Assembly (NCBI RefSeq): GCF_900102625.1
Contig: NZ_FMZC01000001.1
Location: forward strand, 62,001 to 126,000
DNA length: 64,000 nt
Reading direction: 5' to 3'
Source of the DNA: Paracidovorax valerianellae
GTDB lineage: Bacteria; Pseudomonadota; Gammaproteobacteria; Burkholderiales; Burkholderiaceae_C
A program made the translations under genes and the position numbers. Positions 1 to 9,395 of the stretch are shown here, piece by piece. The stretch's first letter is position 1; each line of letters opens with the position of its first letter. The notes beneath the pieces were generated by a model. It had not been told where the DNA came from. It made no database searches and saw nothing but the letters and a program-made list of their open reading frames with translations.

Positions 1-243
1 TCGGCCTTGATCGGAAAGTTCGTCACACGCGAACTGGTGATCCGCGCGACGCGGGCCGTTGGCATGCGCCTGACCGCCAAGCAGGCCGCCAAATACGTGC
101 CACTGGCGGGCCAGGCCGTTGCGGCGGTGCTGGGCTACACCACGTTGCGATTGCTGGGCGAGCAACATCTGCGCGATTGCGTGCAGGTTGCCAAAGCCGC
201 CCAACTAACGCTGCCCGCCGCTAAAGAAACCGGCCGGTCCTGA
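1..243 (+). CDS. EcsC family protein, C-terminal fragment
   Basis: The reading frame is open from the first base of the window and stops at 241-243, so this is the 3' end of a gene that begins outside. The roughly 80 visible residues contain a glycine/alanine-rich helical stretch (KYVPLAGQAVAAVLGYTTLR) followed by a short amphipathic tail (HLRDCVQVAKAA). This resembles the end of EcsC-family proteins, whose biochemical role is poorly known. The domain core is missing, so the call rests only on this tail. Confidence 0.55.
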   Translation, partial: SALIGKFVTRELVIRATRAVGMRLTAKQAAKYVPLAGQAVAAVLGYTTLRLLGEQHLRDCVQVAKAAQLTLPAAKETGRS

Positions 244-338
244 CGGCTGGGGTGGCCGCAACGGCAGGCAGTTCTCCTTTTTCCCTTTCCCTGCTTCACT
301 CCCGTTTGCCCTGCTGACACCCGGCAAAATGGCCGGCG

Positions 339-3173
339 ATGCCTTCGCGCCTACCGCCCCGCACTGCCAGCACGCCCCAGTCGCCTTCAAAGACCGTGAA
401 ACGCGATCATGCGATCGCCGCATGGGTCGACGCGCTGCGCAGGAAGGCGGATGCCGCCACGCTGGCGCGCCTGCCCACGCTGTCCGATGCCGATGCGGCC
501 CAGGTCATGGCACGGCTGCGAGGCGATGCGCCTGCGCAAGCGCCTGAAAGCGTAGTCAACGCAGCCGAGGCCGAGAGCCCGTCAGCTACCCAAGACCAGT
601 TTCAGCCGCGCATCACGCTGCAAACGCTGGGCCGTGGCGAGGGACTGCTGGGCTTGCGTCCCCACGGCCCCATCGGCCCGCGCGGGGATCAGGTCACTCT
701 GGCGCACATCGACTGGACCTACCGCACGCCCACCGGGGCGACGTGGGAAACACCCGCGCCCACCTCGGTGCTTAACAGCCGGCCGCCCGCCGTTCAAGAG
801 CTGTACGACACCGGCGGCCCGGTGGTGCGCTTGCAGCGCGACGTGGCTGCGGAGGCCGATGCCATCGACTTCGTGCGCGACCTGGGCTTGCTGCCGGTGC
901 CGGAATCCGCATTGCAGTGGCGCGACCGGGCGCACGCTCCGGTATTGGGCCCGGTGTGGACACTGCCGCAGGAAGCCGCATTCGGCGACTTCTGGGCCGA
1001 ACAGGTGCCGAAGTTGCAATCGCGAGGCTGGGCGGTTGTGGTGCTGCCGGGCTTTGCCCACGAAAGCGTACCGGTCCAGCGCTGGACGCTACGCATCGAT
1101 CCCGACACCGGCGAATGGCTGGGCAAACAGGTGGCCGGCCCGCTGGGCGAGCGCGAGCGCCCCGTGCAAAAGCTCCATCTGCCTGAGCGCGAAGGCGCCT
1201 GGCTGCTCAGCCTGGGGATCGAGGTGGACGGAGAAAGCCTGGACCTCGCCCCGCTGCTGGCCGACCTGCTCCAGCGCGAGCGGCGTTGGCTGAACGCCGC
1301 GCAACTGGCCGCCATCGACGACCACGCTATCGTTTCGCTGCGAGCGCCCGGGGGGCGCCGCATCGATGCCCCGGCTGCGCCGCTGAAAGCCATCGTCGGC
1401 GCGCTGGTCGATTTGCTGACCGACCCGCTGCGCAATGCCAACCGGCAGCGCCAGGATGGCGACCCGTTGCGGATCGGGCTAGGGCCATGGGAAGTACGCC
1501 GCCTGGAAGCGCTGCGCGCAGGCCTCGTGCAGGCACACCGCGTGGGCATGGTGAACGGCTGGGACAACGCCTGGCAACTGCAGGGCGATGCGGGCCTGGC
1601 GCAATTGACGCAGCGGCTGAAAGGCGTCGGGCCGCCGCCAACCGTCGCCGCGCCCGCAGGCCTGGGTGTTCGGCTGCGCCCTTACCAGCTCGACGGCTTG
1701 GCGTGGCTGCAGTATTTGCGCGCCCAGGGGCTGGGCGGCATCCTGGCCGACGACATGGGCCTGGGGAAAACCGCGCAGGCGCTGGCGCACGTGCTCACCG
1801 AGAAAGAAGCCGGCCGCCTCGCGCACCCGGCGCTCGTCGTGCTGCCGACTTCGCTGCTGTTCAACTGGCAGGCCGAGGCGCAGCGCATGGCGCCCGGGCT
1901 GCGCGTGCTGTCGCTGCACGGCCCCGACCGCCGCGAGCGGTTTGCTCAAATCGCCCGGCACGACCTGGTGCTGACGACCTATCCGCTGATGTGGCGCGAC
2001 ATCGACGCGCTGGCCGCTCAGCCGTTTCACCTGCTGATCCTGGACGAGGCGCAGATGGTCAAGAACGCCGGCAGCCGCAGCGCCCGCGCCCTGCGCCGGC
2101 TGAAGGCGCCGCACCTGCTGTGCCTGACCGGCACCCCGCTGGAAAACCACCTGGGCGAACTGTGGGCGCAGTTCGACTTCCTCATGCCGGGCTTTCTGGG
2201 CGATGCGCGCAGCTTCAACGCCCGCTGGTGCAAACCCATCGAAGAACATGGCGAAACCGTGCGCGCCCAGTTGCTGGCCCAGCGCGTGCGCCCGTTCGTC
2301 CTGCGCCGCCGCAAGCAGGACGTGGCCGCTGACCTGCCGCCGCGCACCGACATGATGGTGCGCGTGTCGCTCCAGGGCCGACAGCGCGAGCTGTACGAGT
2401 CCGTGCGCGTGGCTGCCGACAAGCAGGTGCGCCGCGTGCTGCAGCGCCAGAGCTTCGACGGCGCGCAGATCACGCTGCTGGACGCGCTGCTCAAGCTGCG
2501 CCAGGTCTGCTGCGACCCGCGCCTGGTCAAAGGCAGCGAAGCCGCCAGAGCGCAGCCCGCGACCATGGAGCACGCCAAACTGGAATGGCTGGCCGATAAG
2601 CTGCCCGCGCTGGTGGCCGAGGGCCGCCGCGTGCTCGTCTTTTCGCAGTTCACCGAAATGCTCACGCTGGTGGCCGAAGAACTGGATGCGCTCGCCCTGC
2701 CCTACCTCGCCCTCACCGGCGACACGCCGCCCCGCGCCCGGGGGGCCGTGGTGCAGCGTTTTCAATCGCAGGACGATCCTGCTGCACCGCCCATCCTGCT
2801 GGCCAGCCTGAAAGCCGGCGGCGTGGGCCTGAACCTGACCGCGGCCGACACCGTCATCCACCTCGACCCCTGGTGGAACCCGGCCGTGGAAGAACAGGCC
2901 ACGGCACGCGCCCACCGCATCGGCCAGGACCAGCCGGTGTTCGTCTACAAGATCGTGGTGGAGGGCAGCATCGAAGAGCGCATGCTGGAGCTGCAGGCAC
3001 GCAAGCTGGCGTTGGCTCAGGGCGTGCTGGGGCACGACGCGGAAGGTGCGGCCAAATTCAGCGAGGCAGACTTGAACGCGCTGCTGGCGCCGCTGACCGA
3101 GCCCAAGGACAACCCGCTGGCCATCCCCCCGCCCGATGCGATCCGCTGGGGCGGCACGGGCGAGCGGCGCTGA
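339..3173 (+). CDS. SNF2-family DEAD/DEAH helicase-like ATPase
   Basis: A 944-residue Swi2/Snf2-type ATPase, a family that translocates on double-stranded DNA and remodels or displaces bound proteins. The N-terminal ~440 residues carry no motif I recognise. The SNF2 core follows: Walker A in ILADDMGLGKTAQ near residue 467, the Walker B box as DEAQ in LILDEAQMVKN near 568, motif III in LTGTPLENHLGELW, and C-terminal helicase motifs ending in ARAHRIGQDQPVFVYKI (motif VI). All catalytic motifs look intact. The start is uncertain: no clear ribosome site precedes 339. It stands alone, 160 bp before the EVE-domain gene, without nuclease or methylase partners, so a housekeeping role in DNA or RNA polymerase recycling is as likely as defence. 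Confidence 0.9.
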   Translation: MPSRLPPRTASTPQSPSKTVKRDHAIAAWVDALRRKADAATLARLPTLSDADAAQVMARLRGDAPAQAPESVVNAAEAESPSATQDQFQPRITLQTLGRGEGLLGLRPHGPIGPRGDQVTLAHIDWTYRTPTGATWETPAPTSVLNSRPPAVQELYDTGGPVVRLQRDVAAEADAIDFVRDLGLLPVPESALQWRDRAHAPVLGPVWTLPQEAAFGDFWAEQVPKLQSRGWAVVVLPGFAHESVPVQRWTLRIDPDTGEWLGKQVAGPLGERERPVQKLHLPEREGAWLLSLGIEVDGESLDLAPLLADLLQRERRWLNAAQLAAIDDHAIVSLRAPGGRRIDAPAAPLKAIVGALVDLLTDPLRNANRQRQDGDPLRIGLGPWEVRRLEALRAGLVQAHRVGMVNGWDNAWQLQGDAGLAQLTQRLKGVGPPPTVAAPAGLGVRLRPYQLDGLAWLQYLRAQGLGGILADDMGLGKTAQALAHVLTEKEAGRLAHPALVVLPTSLLFNWQAEAQRMAPGLRVLSLHGPDRRERFAQIARHDLVLTTYPLMWRDIDALAAQPFHLLILDEAQMVKNAGSRSARALRRLKAPHLLCLTGTPLENHLGELWAQFDFLMPGFLGDARSFNARWCKPIEEHGETVRAQLLAQRVRPFVLRRRKQDVAADLPPRTDMMVRVSLQGRQRELYESVRVAADKQVRRVLQRQSFDGAQITLLDALLKLRQVCCDPRLVKGSEAARAQPATMEHAKLEWLADKLPALVAEGRRVLVFSQFTEMLTLVAEELDALALPYLALTGDTPPRARGAVVQRFQSQDDPAAPPILLASLKAGGVGLNLTAADTVIHLDPWWNPAVEEQATARAHRIGQDQPVFVYKIVVEGSIEERMLELQARKLALAQGVLGHDAEGAAKFSEADLNALLAPLTEPKDNPLAIPPPDAIRWGGTGERR

Positions 3174-3211
3174 GCGAGCGGAACAGGGGTGCAGGAGCTG
3201 AATGCCGAAAT

Positions 3212-3272
3212 ATGGTCATATTGGCCTCCCACCCTAGGGAATCATGCGGTGGCAGCTATAAAAACAATAGCA
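3212..3272 (-). repeat. 61-bp dispersed repeat, copy 1 (intergenic)
   Basis: Read on the minus strand it starts TGCTATTGTTTTTATAGC (18), then a 20-nt centre, then GGGTGGGAGGCC (12) and AATATGACCAT (11). It lies between the SNF2 and EVE genes. The centre and core can pair through CCACC and GGTGG, giving a second hairpin. Confidence 0.75.
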
Positions 3273-3333
3273 TCCGGCCAATCCCGCTTTTTTGCCCCTG
3301 GTTCCACGCATTCCCTGCGGCCAGAATGGCGCC

Positions 3334-3861
3334 ATGACGACGACCACCCGCAGCGAAGCCCGTTACTGGCTCATGAAGTCCGAGCCGCAGGAATGCTCCA
3401 TCGACGACGCCCTGTCCGCGCCTGACGCTACCGTGCCCTGGACCGGCGTGCGCAATTACCAGGCGCGCAATTTCATGCGGGACGGCATGCAGGTGGGCGA
3501 TGGCGTGCTGTTCTATCACTCCAGCTGCCCCGAGCCAGGCATCGCCGGCGTGGCGCGCATCGCCTCCACCACGCGACCGGACCCGACGCAGTTCGACCCC
3601 GAGTCGCCCTACCACGACCCGAAGTCCCCGCCCGATCGGCCCCGCTGGCTGCTGCTGGACGTTCAGGCGCTGCGCAAGACACGCCTGCTGCCACTGGCCG
3701 AATTGCGCGCGCACCCCGAGCTGGCTGGGCTGCAAGTGCTGCAAAAGGGCAGCCGGTTGTCGATCACGCCCGTGGACGCGGCCGATTGGGAGCGGATCGC
3801 CGAACTCCTGGGCGTGCCGCCGTCATTGGCAAGCACAGGTCCAGACGGCAACGCGGCCTAG
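3334..3861 (+). CDS. EVE domain-containing protein
   Basis: A 175-residue single-domain protein of the EVE family, a PUA-like fold. Relatives such as human thymocyte nuclear protein 1 are thought to bind modified bases in nucleic acid. Family signatures visible are YWLMKSEPQECSIDD at the N-terminus, WTGVRNYQARNFMR, the strand DGVLFYHSSC and the later QVLQKGSRLSITPV. Length matches the stand-alone bacterial family. The ATG at 3334 was chosen because the conserved YWLMKSEP segment begins nine residues in; an in-frame ATG at 3292 would add an unconserved leader. It follows the helicase gene after a gap that holds a repeat, so co-transcription is not assured. Confidence 0.9.
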   Translation: MTTTTRSEARYWLMKSEPQECSIDDALSAPDATVPWTGVRNYQARNFMRDGMQVGDGVLFYHSSCPEPGIAGVARIASTTRPDPTQFDPESPYHDPKSPPDRPRWLLLDVQALRKTRLLPLAELRAHPELAGLQVLQKGSRLSITPVDAADWERIAELLGVPPSLASTGPDGNAA

Positions 3862-3918
3862 TGCCGTGGGGGGCGACGTTTTGCACAAAGGCCGGATCAA
3901 CCGCCGCTCCTGAGCGGG

Positions 3919-4782
3919 TCAATCACGGCCGCGCAGGTGCTTCGCCATAAAGGCCGCAATGCGCGCCTCGTAGGTCGTGGTGTAGAACGCATGCAGGTCC
4001 ACATGGGCTGCGCCATCGACCACCCACAGCGCTTTAGGCTCGGGCGCCGCCGCATAGATCCGCTGCGTTTCCGCCAGCGTCGTGTGCCAATCTTCTGCGC
4101 CCGCGGCAATCAGCAGCGGCGCATGCAATGACGGCAGATCGACGATGGGCTGCAATTGCGCGGCTGAGACACCCAGCCGCACGGGAAGCTGCCACAGCAG
4201 CAATGGCGTGAGCCACCGCCCGGCAGGTCCAAGGTACAGCGCCAGCCGATTGCCGACGGCTTCTTCCAAGGTAGGAAACATCGACTCCAGCACCACCGCA
4301 TTCAGAGGCACCGCCGAATGGGCAAGCACCAGCGATGCCGCCCCCAGCGACGCACCGATCACGCCGATCTTTTCGCCCGGCAACGCCTGCGCGAGATAGC
4401 CCAGCGCCGCGGCAACCCCGCGCGACTCGTTCCACCCGAACGTGACCTTCTCCCCTGCGCTTTCGCCATGCGCAGGCAGATCGATCAGCAGCACCGAATA
4501 CCCCAACCGGTGCAGAAACCGCGCCCGCCCGAGCATCTGCCTCCGATCCGCGCCGATGCCATGCAGCAACAGCACCGCCCCAGCACCCGGCTGGCCACGC
4601 ACGATCCAACCGGAGAGGGTGTGGCGGTCCGGAGTATCGAATTGAACACTCACTGCAGGCAGGCCCGCAGGCGCCGGACCGACGGATCGGTGGTGCGGCT
4701 GGCTCAGGAATTCGCCAGCACCGAGGACAGCGGCCAAGCCGACAAAGGCCATGACGAGGCCCACGAGAATTCGACGTTTCAT
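3919..4782 (-). CDS. exported or membrane-anchored alpha/beta hydrolase
   Basis: A 287-residue alpha/beta hydrolase. The first ~25 residues (KRRILVGLVMAFVGLAAVLG) form a signal peptide or membrane anchor, so the catalytic domain probably faces the periplasm. The oxyanion region is LLLHGIGADRRQ, the nucleophile elbow is GASLG, an acid is likely in the AGAEDWHTT segment, and the catalytic His in DGAAHVDLHAFY. The start at 4782 begins the signal segment; a longer frame upstream adds a Cys-rich, unlikely leader. It is the last gene of the minus-strand iron-uptake run, 49 bp after the DUF3649 gene. Its substrate is unknown; a role in cleaving a ferric-siderophore ester is only suggested by position. 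Confidence 0.8.
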   Translation of the reverse strand: MKRRILVGLVMAFVGLAAVLGAGEFLSQPHHRSVGPAPAGLPAVSVQFDTPDRHTLSGWIVRGQPGAGAVLLLHGIGADRRQMLGRARFLHRLGYSVLLIDLPAHGESAGEKVTFGWNESRGVAAALGYLAQALPGEKIGVIGASLGAASLVLAHSAVPLNAVVLESMFPTLEEAVGNRLALYLGPAGRWLTPLLLWQLPVRLGVSAAQLQPIVDLPSLHAPLLIAAGAEDWHTTLAETQRIYAAAPEPKALWVVDGAAHVDLHAFYTTTYEARIAAFMAKHLRGRD

Positions 4783-4831
4783 GGTGTCGATGCTATCGAA
4801 CGTCAGCCTCTCGACATCGGCGAAGACGATC

Positions 4832-5137
4832 TCACCGCCACCACCACAGCAGCCCTGCGCAAGGCAGCGCCACCGCACCGAGGCCAAGCCAGGCACGCAG
4901 CGCACTTCGCGCACAGAACACCCACAGCGCGACGACGGTGTACAGCGCAAAGCTGATCATCGTGCCCAGCAGCACGCCGTCCGCGCGCGTCCAGCCGAAG
5001 AGCCTGGGTGCGGCGAGTGCCAGCACCGCAGCCATTACAGACGCCAGCGCGTAGCCGCCGAGGCACGCTGCCAGCACGCGGCTGGCGATGCCCCATCGGT
5101 ACTTCCAACCCGCGCCGGTTCGAGGCGGCCGGCTCAT
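4832..5137 (-). CDS. DUF3649 domain-containing membrane protein
   Basis: A 101-residue integral membrane protein with about three hydrophobic helices (ASRVLAACLGGYALASVMAA, LLGTMISFALYTVVALWVF, LGLGAVALPCAGLLWWW) and few polar loops. It matches small DUF3649 proteins usually found beside PepSY membrane proteins in iron-uptake loci; their function is unknown. The start codon overlaps the stop of the PepSY gene by 4 bp (5134-5137), so translation is probably coupled. A longer reading frame covers the same DNA but has the arginine-rich composition of an out-of-frame shadow upstream of this start. Confidence 0.8.
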   Translation of the reverse strand: MSRPPRTGAGWKYRWGIASRVLAACLGGYALASVMAAVLALAAPRLFGWTRADGVLLGTMISFALYTVVALWVFCARSALRAWLGLGAVALPCAGLLWWWR

Positions 5138-6780
5138 CCTCGCACCTCTGCATTCGGCACCGGTCGCTTCGACCGTGTGCCCGGCGCGGCTCGGCGCCAG
5201 CCAATCCCTGTGCGGCGGGCTGCCAACGCCATGCATGCGCCGCAGGCCAGCGCAGTGAACTCCACGCTCGCCCGCTGCCAGTCGGCCGACAGCGCGTAGG
5301 CTGCCAGGTGCTGGCCCGTGGTCCAGGCATTCAAGCCCGGAAGCGCGATGCAGAGCAGCGCGGCTGCGGCCAGTTGCTCGACCCAGGCGCAGCGCGGCGG
5401 GCGCAACGCCGCGTGGAGCAGTGTCGCGAGCCAGATGCCAAGGAATGCCCGGATCTCCCACAGCGCGCGGCCGGGCAGTTCGGTGGGCAGGAGCCGGTTG
5501 GCGTAGAAATAGCCGATGCAGGCCACGGCAATGCCGGCCACCGCGGCGACGTTCAGGGCTTCGACGGCGCGGTAAACGCCTGCCGTGGCGCGGCCGAATT
5601 CGTTGCCGGACTTGGCGCGCCGCTTCACGCTGAACAGCACGGTGCCGGTGGCGACCATGAGGGTGCCCAGCAGTCCGCTGACAAAGTAGAGCCATTTCAT
5701 CGGCCAGCCGCCAAAGCGGGCGAAGTGCAGCGATTCCATGGCGGCGTGCACCTGTTCCGAGCCGAAAGCGGCCTCGGGCTCGGGCCGGCGCACTTGCAGC
5801 ACGGCGCCGCTTACCCCGTCGAACGCCACGGTGGCGACCGGATTGAGCAAGGCGCGGCGCTGGCCGGTGCCGGCTTCCGGTTCGCGTGGACCGAGCACGC
5901 GCACCGTGGCGTTCGCATCGCCCGGGGATTCGATCACCAGCATGCGCGGCGGCTGGCCGGTCAGCGTGCGGGCCTGCTCCAGCAAGGGTGTCAGGTCGTG
6001 CAGCGCAGCCGGGCGGCCGGTGCGGGGGCGGCGCAGTTCGTCGCGGGCGCCGTGTGCCAGTTCGGTCTGAAACTGGGCATAGGCCTTGTCGCCCTCGCCA
6101 TAGGCGGCCCGCAGGGGCCAGGGCATGTACGAGGTGTAGAAGATCGCCAGCCCGGTGTAGACGATCATGAACAGAAACGGCAGCGTCAGCACCCCGGTGG
6201 CGTTGTGCGCGTCCATCCACGATCGCTGCCCCTTGCGCGGGCGGAAGGTGAAGAAGTCCTGGAAGATGCGCCGGTGCACCACCACGCCGGACACCAGCGC
6301 GACCAGCATGCACATCGACACCCAGCCCACGACCCAGAACCCGAGCGCGTTCCATTGCAGCATGTAGTGAAACGACATGAAATGCCGCCCGCCCTCGGTG
6401 GCGCGGCCCCATGGCGCGGGCAGCACGGCACCAGTCACCGGATGCAGCGCGGCCATCCGGTTGATGCGGCCCTCGCGCCACACGAGCAGCAGCGCATCGC
6501 CCGGCCCCTGGGGCAGTTCCACGCGCCAGAAGCGGGCGGCGGGCGCCTGCTCAGACAGATGCCTCACAGCCTGCGCCAGGGGCAGCGCGGCAGTGCCCCG
6601 AGCGGCGCGGCTCTCGGCGCCTTCCAGCACCGGCCGCGCTTCCATCCAGCGCGTGATGGGCTCGCGGAACACGCTCAGCGTTCCGGTGAGGAAGATGGCG
6701 CACAGCAGCCAGCCGCACACCAGGCCGCACCAGGTGTGCAGCCACGACATGGATTGGCGAAAGTTGCCCTGGCCCTTCAT
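5134..6780 (-). CDS. PepSY-associated TM helix protein (PiuB-like iron uptake)
   Basis: A 548-residue inner-membrane protein of the PepSY-associated TM family. It opens with the family hallmark FRQSMSWLHTWCGLVCGWLL, where the HTW histidine is conserved, and ends its first helix in FLTGTLSVFREPI. Further helices lie near residues 150-175, 195-215, 370-390 and in four hydrophobic segments toward the C-terminus, with periplasmic domains between. Members are implicated in ferric-siderophore utilisation, possibly as haem-linked inner-membrane reductases; that role is family knowledge and is not shown here. It starts 22 bp after the receptor gene and overlaps the DUF3649 gene by 4 bp, so the three form one transcription unit. 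Confidence 0.88.
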   Translation of the reverse strand: MKGQGNFRQSMSWLHTWCGLVCGWLLCAIFLTGTLSVFREPITRWMEARPVLEGAESRAARGTAALPLAQAVRHLSEQAPAARFWRVELPQGPGDALLLVWREGRINRMAALHPVTGAVLPAPWGRATEGGRHFMSFHYMLQWNALGFWVVGWVSMCMLVALVSGVVVHRRIFQDFFTFRPRKGQRSWMDAHNATGVLTLPFLFMIVYTGLAIFYTSYMPWPLRAAYGEGDKAYAQFQTELAHGARDELRRPRTGRPAALHDLTPLLEQARTLTGQPPRMLVIESPGDANATVRVLGPREPEAGTGQRRALLNPVATVAFDGVSGAVLQVRRPEPEAAFGSEQVHAAMESLHFARFGGWPMKWLYFVSGLLGTLMVATGTVLFSVKRRAKSGNEFGRATAGVYRAVEALNVAAVAGIAVACIGYFYANRLLPTELPGRALWEIRAFLGIWLATLLHAALRPPRCAWVEQLAAAALLCIALPGLNAWTTGQHLAAYALSADWQRASVEFTALACGACMALAARRTGIGWRRAAPGTRSKRPVPNAEVRG

Positions 6781-6802
6781 GCGCGCAACGCCTGCCTCAC
6801 GC

Positions 6803-9247
6803 TCAGAACGCGCCGCGCAGGGTGAGCATCACGTTGCGCGGATCGCCGTAGTAGCTGCCGTTCACCAGGGCCGTGACCGAGCCGTAGTAGCGCTTGTCGA
6901 ACACGTTGTTCACGTTCAGCGCGGCCGTCCAGTTGCGGTTGATCTGGTACTTGACCAGCGCGTTCCACACCGCCCGGCCGCCGTTGTCGGCGCGCACGGC
7001 ACCGATCTGACGGTAGCTGCCGCTTTGCGCGTTGACACCGCCGCCCAGCGTGAAGGCGTTCAGCTCGCCCGGCAGTTGGTAGGTGGTCCAAAGGCGGAAC
7101 AGGTGCCGGGGCGTGTAGCTGTTGAAGGCCAGGCCTTCGCTGGTCACGTCTTTCAGGTACTTGGTCTGGTTGAAGGTGTAGCCGGCAAACACGTTCCAGT
7201 GCCGCGCGACCTCGCCGCTCACCTCGGCGTCCAGGCCCTGGCTGCGGACTTCGCCCGTGTCGGTGTAGCAGTAATAGTCGCTGCGGCAGGTGGGGCTGGT
7301 GCTGAAGTCTTCCTGCGCGCGGTTCTTCTGGTCCACGCGGAACAGGGCGAACGATGCGTTCACCTTGCCGTCCATCAGCTCGCCCTTCAGGCCCGCCTCG
7401 TAATTGGCGCCCACCATGGGCTTGAGCAGTTCGCCGGCCTGGTTCTGCTCGGCCTGGGGTTTGAAGATGTCCGCGTAGCTCACGTAGGCGGACCACTGCG
7501 GGCTCAATGCATAGATCAGCCCTGCATAGGGGTTGACCTTGGCGTTCTCGCGGCTGTGGGTGGCCGAGGTGGACGGGGTCGCGCCGGTGGTGACGGTGTC
7601 CCAGTCGGTGCGGAACCAGCTGACCCGTGCGCCGACCACCAGCTTGAGCGGATCGGTCAACTGCAGGCGAACGGCGTTGTAAAAGCCCAGTTGCCGGGCC
7701 TTGCCCTGGCGGGCCTCGCGGGTGCCGGTGTAGATCTCCGCGTCGGTGGGTTCGCGGAAGTCGGGGTTGTAGCTGCCGAGGCCGAAGATGTTGTAGTTGG
7801 TGCGAAAGCCGTAGACGGTGTCGTTCGTGGTGTAGGTGTAGTTGACCCCGCTCACCAGTTCGTGCCGGCGGCCGAACGCGTCGAATTTGCCGGTGAGGTT
7901 GGCGTCGATGCCCGAGGTTTCGATGTCGGCGATGGAGCGGGCGACGATGTTGGCGCTTTGCATGAGGGCCGGGTTGACCGCACGGTTGACCCCCGCGTAC
8001 TTCATGTCGTGCTCTTCCTTCAGGTGCAGCGCGGTGAACTGCAACTTCCAGTCGTCGTTGAACTGGTGCGAGGCGTCGAAGTACAGGCCGCGGTTGGACG
8101 ATTCCTGCCGGTTCCAGGTGGCGCCCAGGTACGTCGAGCGCGGCAGATTCAGATCGCCGCCCGTGGCGTAGCGCGGCAGTCCGTTCATCGACGGCCGGCC
8201 GCGGTTTTCTTCCGAACTGGCGCCGAAGTTGATGCGGGTTGATGCCGACACGTCGTACTCCAGCGTGCCGTACAGAGTCGGGCTGCGGCGGTTCACGTAG
8301 TCGATGAACGAGTGCTGGTCTTCGTAATCGATCAGCGCGCGCCCGCGCAGGGTGCCTTCTTCGTTCAGCACCCGGCTGGCGTCGATCTGTGCGCCGTATC
8401 GGTCCCACGAGCCCGCGCGCGCTTCGACGGTAGTGGCGTTGGAGTTCAGCGGGCGCTTGCGCACCAAGTTCACCGCGCCGCCCGGGCTGCCCTCGCCCTG
8501 CAGCAGGCCGGCCGCGCCGCGCAGCACCTCGGCCCGGTCGATGATCGCCATGCCCGAGGAGTAGTTGCTGGCCCGCCCGTACATGCCGCGGTTCAAAGGC
8601 ACGCCGTCGTACTGCACGGTGGTCAGGTCGAAGCCGCGCGAATAGATGTACTTGCCGCCCTGGGGGCTTTGCGCCAGCGTGATGCCGGTGGTGCTGGCGA
8701 GTGCCTCGTACACGGAGGTGATGTTCTGCTCGTCCATCAGCTGGCGCGTCACCACGCTGATCGACTGCGGGATGTCCTTCAGCGCCTGGGCGCCCTTGCC
8801 CACCGTGACGGCGCGGGTGGTGTATGAGCCCGTGTGTTCGGTGGCCACGGTGCGCTCGGCCTGTGCCGACACGGTGACGGGAGCCAGCGTGAGCGTGCCC
8901 GCCCCCTGCGGCACTCGCCGCACGACCACCGAGGTGCCTTCGATTTCCGCAAAAAGTCCGCTGCCTGCGAGCAGGCGGTTGAGTGCCTCGCGCGCCGTCA
9001 GTCGCCCCTCCACTGCGGGCGAGACCTTGCCCTCCACCAGCGCGGGCTGCACCATCAGTTCAAGGCGTGCCTGCCGCGCCAGCGCATCCAGCGCCTGGGC
9101 CAAGGGCTGGGCCGCGATGCGGACATCCACCGGCGCGGACGCCGCGGCTGGTGCCCCGGTGCCCGACTGGGCGTGGGCGGACAGCGCGCCCAAAGCCATG
9201 GCAGCGGCCACGGCCAACGGGGCAGGATGGAAGCGAAAACGGGACAT
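6803..9247 (-). CDS. TonB-dependent siderophore receptor with signalling (STN) domain
   Basis: An 814-residue outer-membrane receptor. Residues 1-26 are a Sec signal peptide ending SAHAQ. Residues ~45-115 form the secretin/TonB N-terminal (STN) domain (VRIAAQPLAQALDALARQAR) that contacts FecR. A plug domain follows (QALKDIPQSISVVTRQLM), then a 22-strand-type barrel ending in the terminal Phe of VMLTLRGAF. The layout is that of FpvA/FoxA-type ferric-siderophore transducers. Ligand identity cannot be read from sequence. The gene lies 148 bp after fecR, and the ECF-type motif at 9291-9322 precedes it, which fits induction by its own sigma factor when the ferric-siderophore binds. Confidence 0.95.
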   Translation of the reverse strand: MSRFRFHPAPLAVAAAMALGALSAHAQSGTGAPAAASAPVDVRIAAQPLAQALDALARQARLELMVQPALVEGKVSPAVEGRLTAREALNRLLAGSGLFAEIEGTSVVVRRVPQGAGTLTLAPVTVSAQAERTVATEHTGSYTTRAVTVGKGAQALKDIPQSISVVTRQLMDEQNITSVYEALASTTGITLAQSPQGGKYIYSRGFDLTTVQYDGVPLNRGMYGRASNYSSGMAIIDRAEVLRGAAGLLQGEGSPGGAVNLVRKRPLNSNATTVEARAGSWDRYGAQIDASRVLNEEGTLRGRALIDYEDQHSFIDYVNRRSPTLYGTLEYDVSASTRINFGASSEENRGRPSMNGLPRYATGGDLNLPRSTYLGATWNRQESSNRGLYFDASHQFNDDWKLQFTALHLKEEHDMKYAGVNRAVNPALMQSANIVARSIADIETSGIDANLTGKFDAFGRRHELVSGVNYTYTTNDTVYGFRTNYNIFGLGSYNPDFREPTDAEIYTGTREARQGKARQLGFYNAVRLQLTDPLKLVVGARVSWFRTDWDTVTTGATPSTSATHSRENAKVNPYAGLIYALSPQWSAYVSYADIFKPQAEQNQAGELLKPMVGANYEAGLKGELMDGKVNASFALFRVDQKNRAQEDFSTSPTCRSDYYCYTDTGEVRSQGLDAEVSGEVARHWNVFAGYTFNQTKYLKDVTSEGLAFNSYTPRHLFRLWTTYQLPGELNAFTLGGGVNAQSGSYRQIGAVRADNGGRAVWNALVKYQINRNWTAALNVNNVFDKRYYGSVTALVNGSYYGDPRNVMLTLRGAF

Positions 9248-9290
9248 GCGAGCGATCTCCGGGAAGGTTGAGAATAAGAAGCCTTCTCAG

Positions 9291-9322
9291 GTAGACGCGC
9301 GAATCGGCAATCCCCCAACCTG
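9291..9322 (-). promoter_or_regulatory. putative ECF-sigma promoter before the TonB receptor
   Basis: On the minus strand the sequence is CAGGTTGGG, 13 nt, GCGCGTCTAC. Exactly the same two boxes with the same 13-nt spacing occur upstream of fecR (10530-10561). The CGTC in the downstream box fits the -10 class used by ECF sigma factors. It lies 44 bp before the receptor start. Confidence 0.65.
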
Positions 9323-9395
9323 TTTGGAATAACTTTTTGAAAAGAAACGAGCTGTGTTCGACATCCGGCAGCCCGGCCGGCGGCCGCGGCTCGAC

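Noticed and set aside
339-3861. SNF2 helicase plus EVE-domain protein as a defence system
   Set aside because: Both families occur in defence islands, but here there is no nuclease, methylase, integrase or odd base composition, and the two genes are separated by a repeat-bearing gap.
6377-8242. Long plus-strand open frame opposite the TonB receptor and PepSY genes
   Set aside because: It runs across two well-supported genes on the other strand and has His/Val/Gly-rich shadow composition with no motif.
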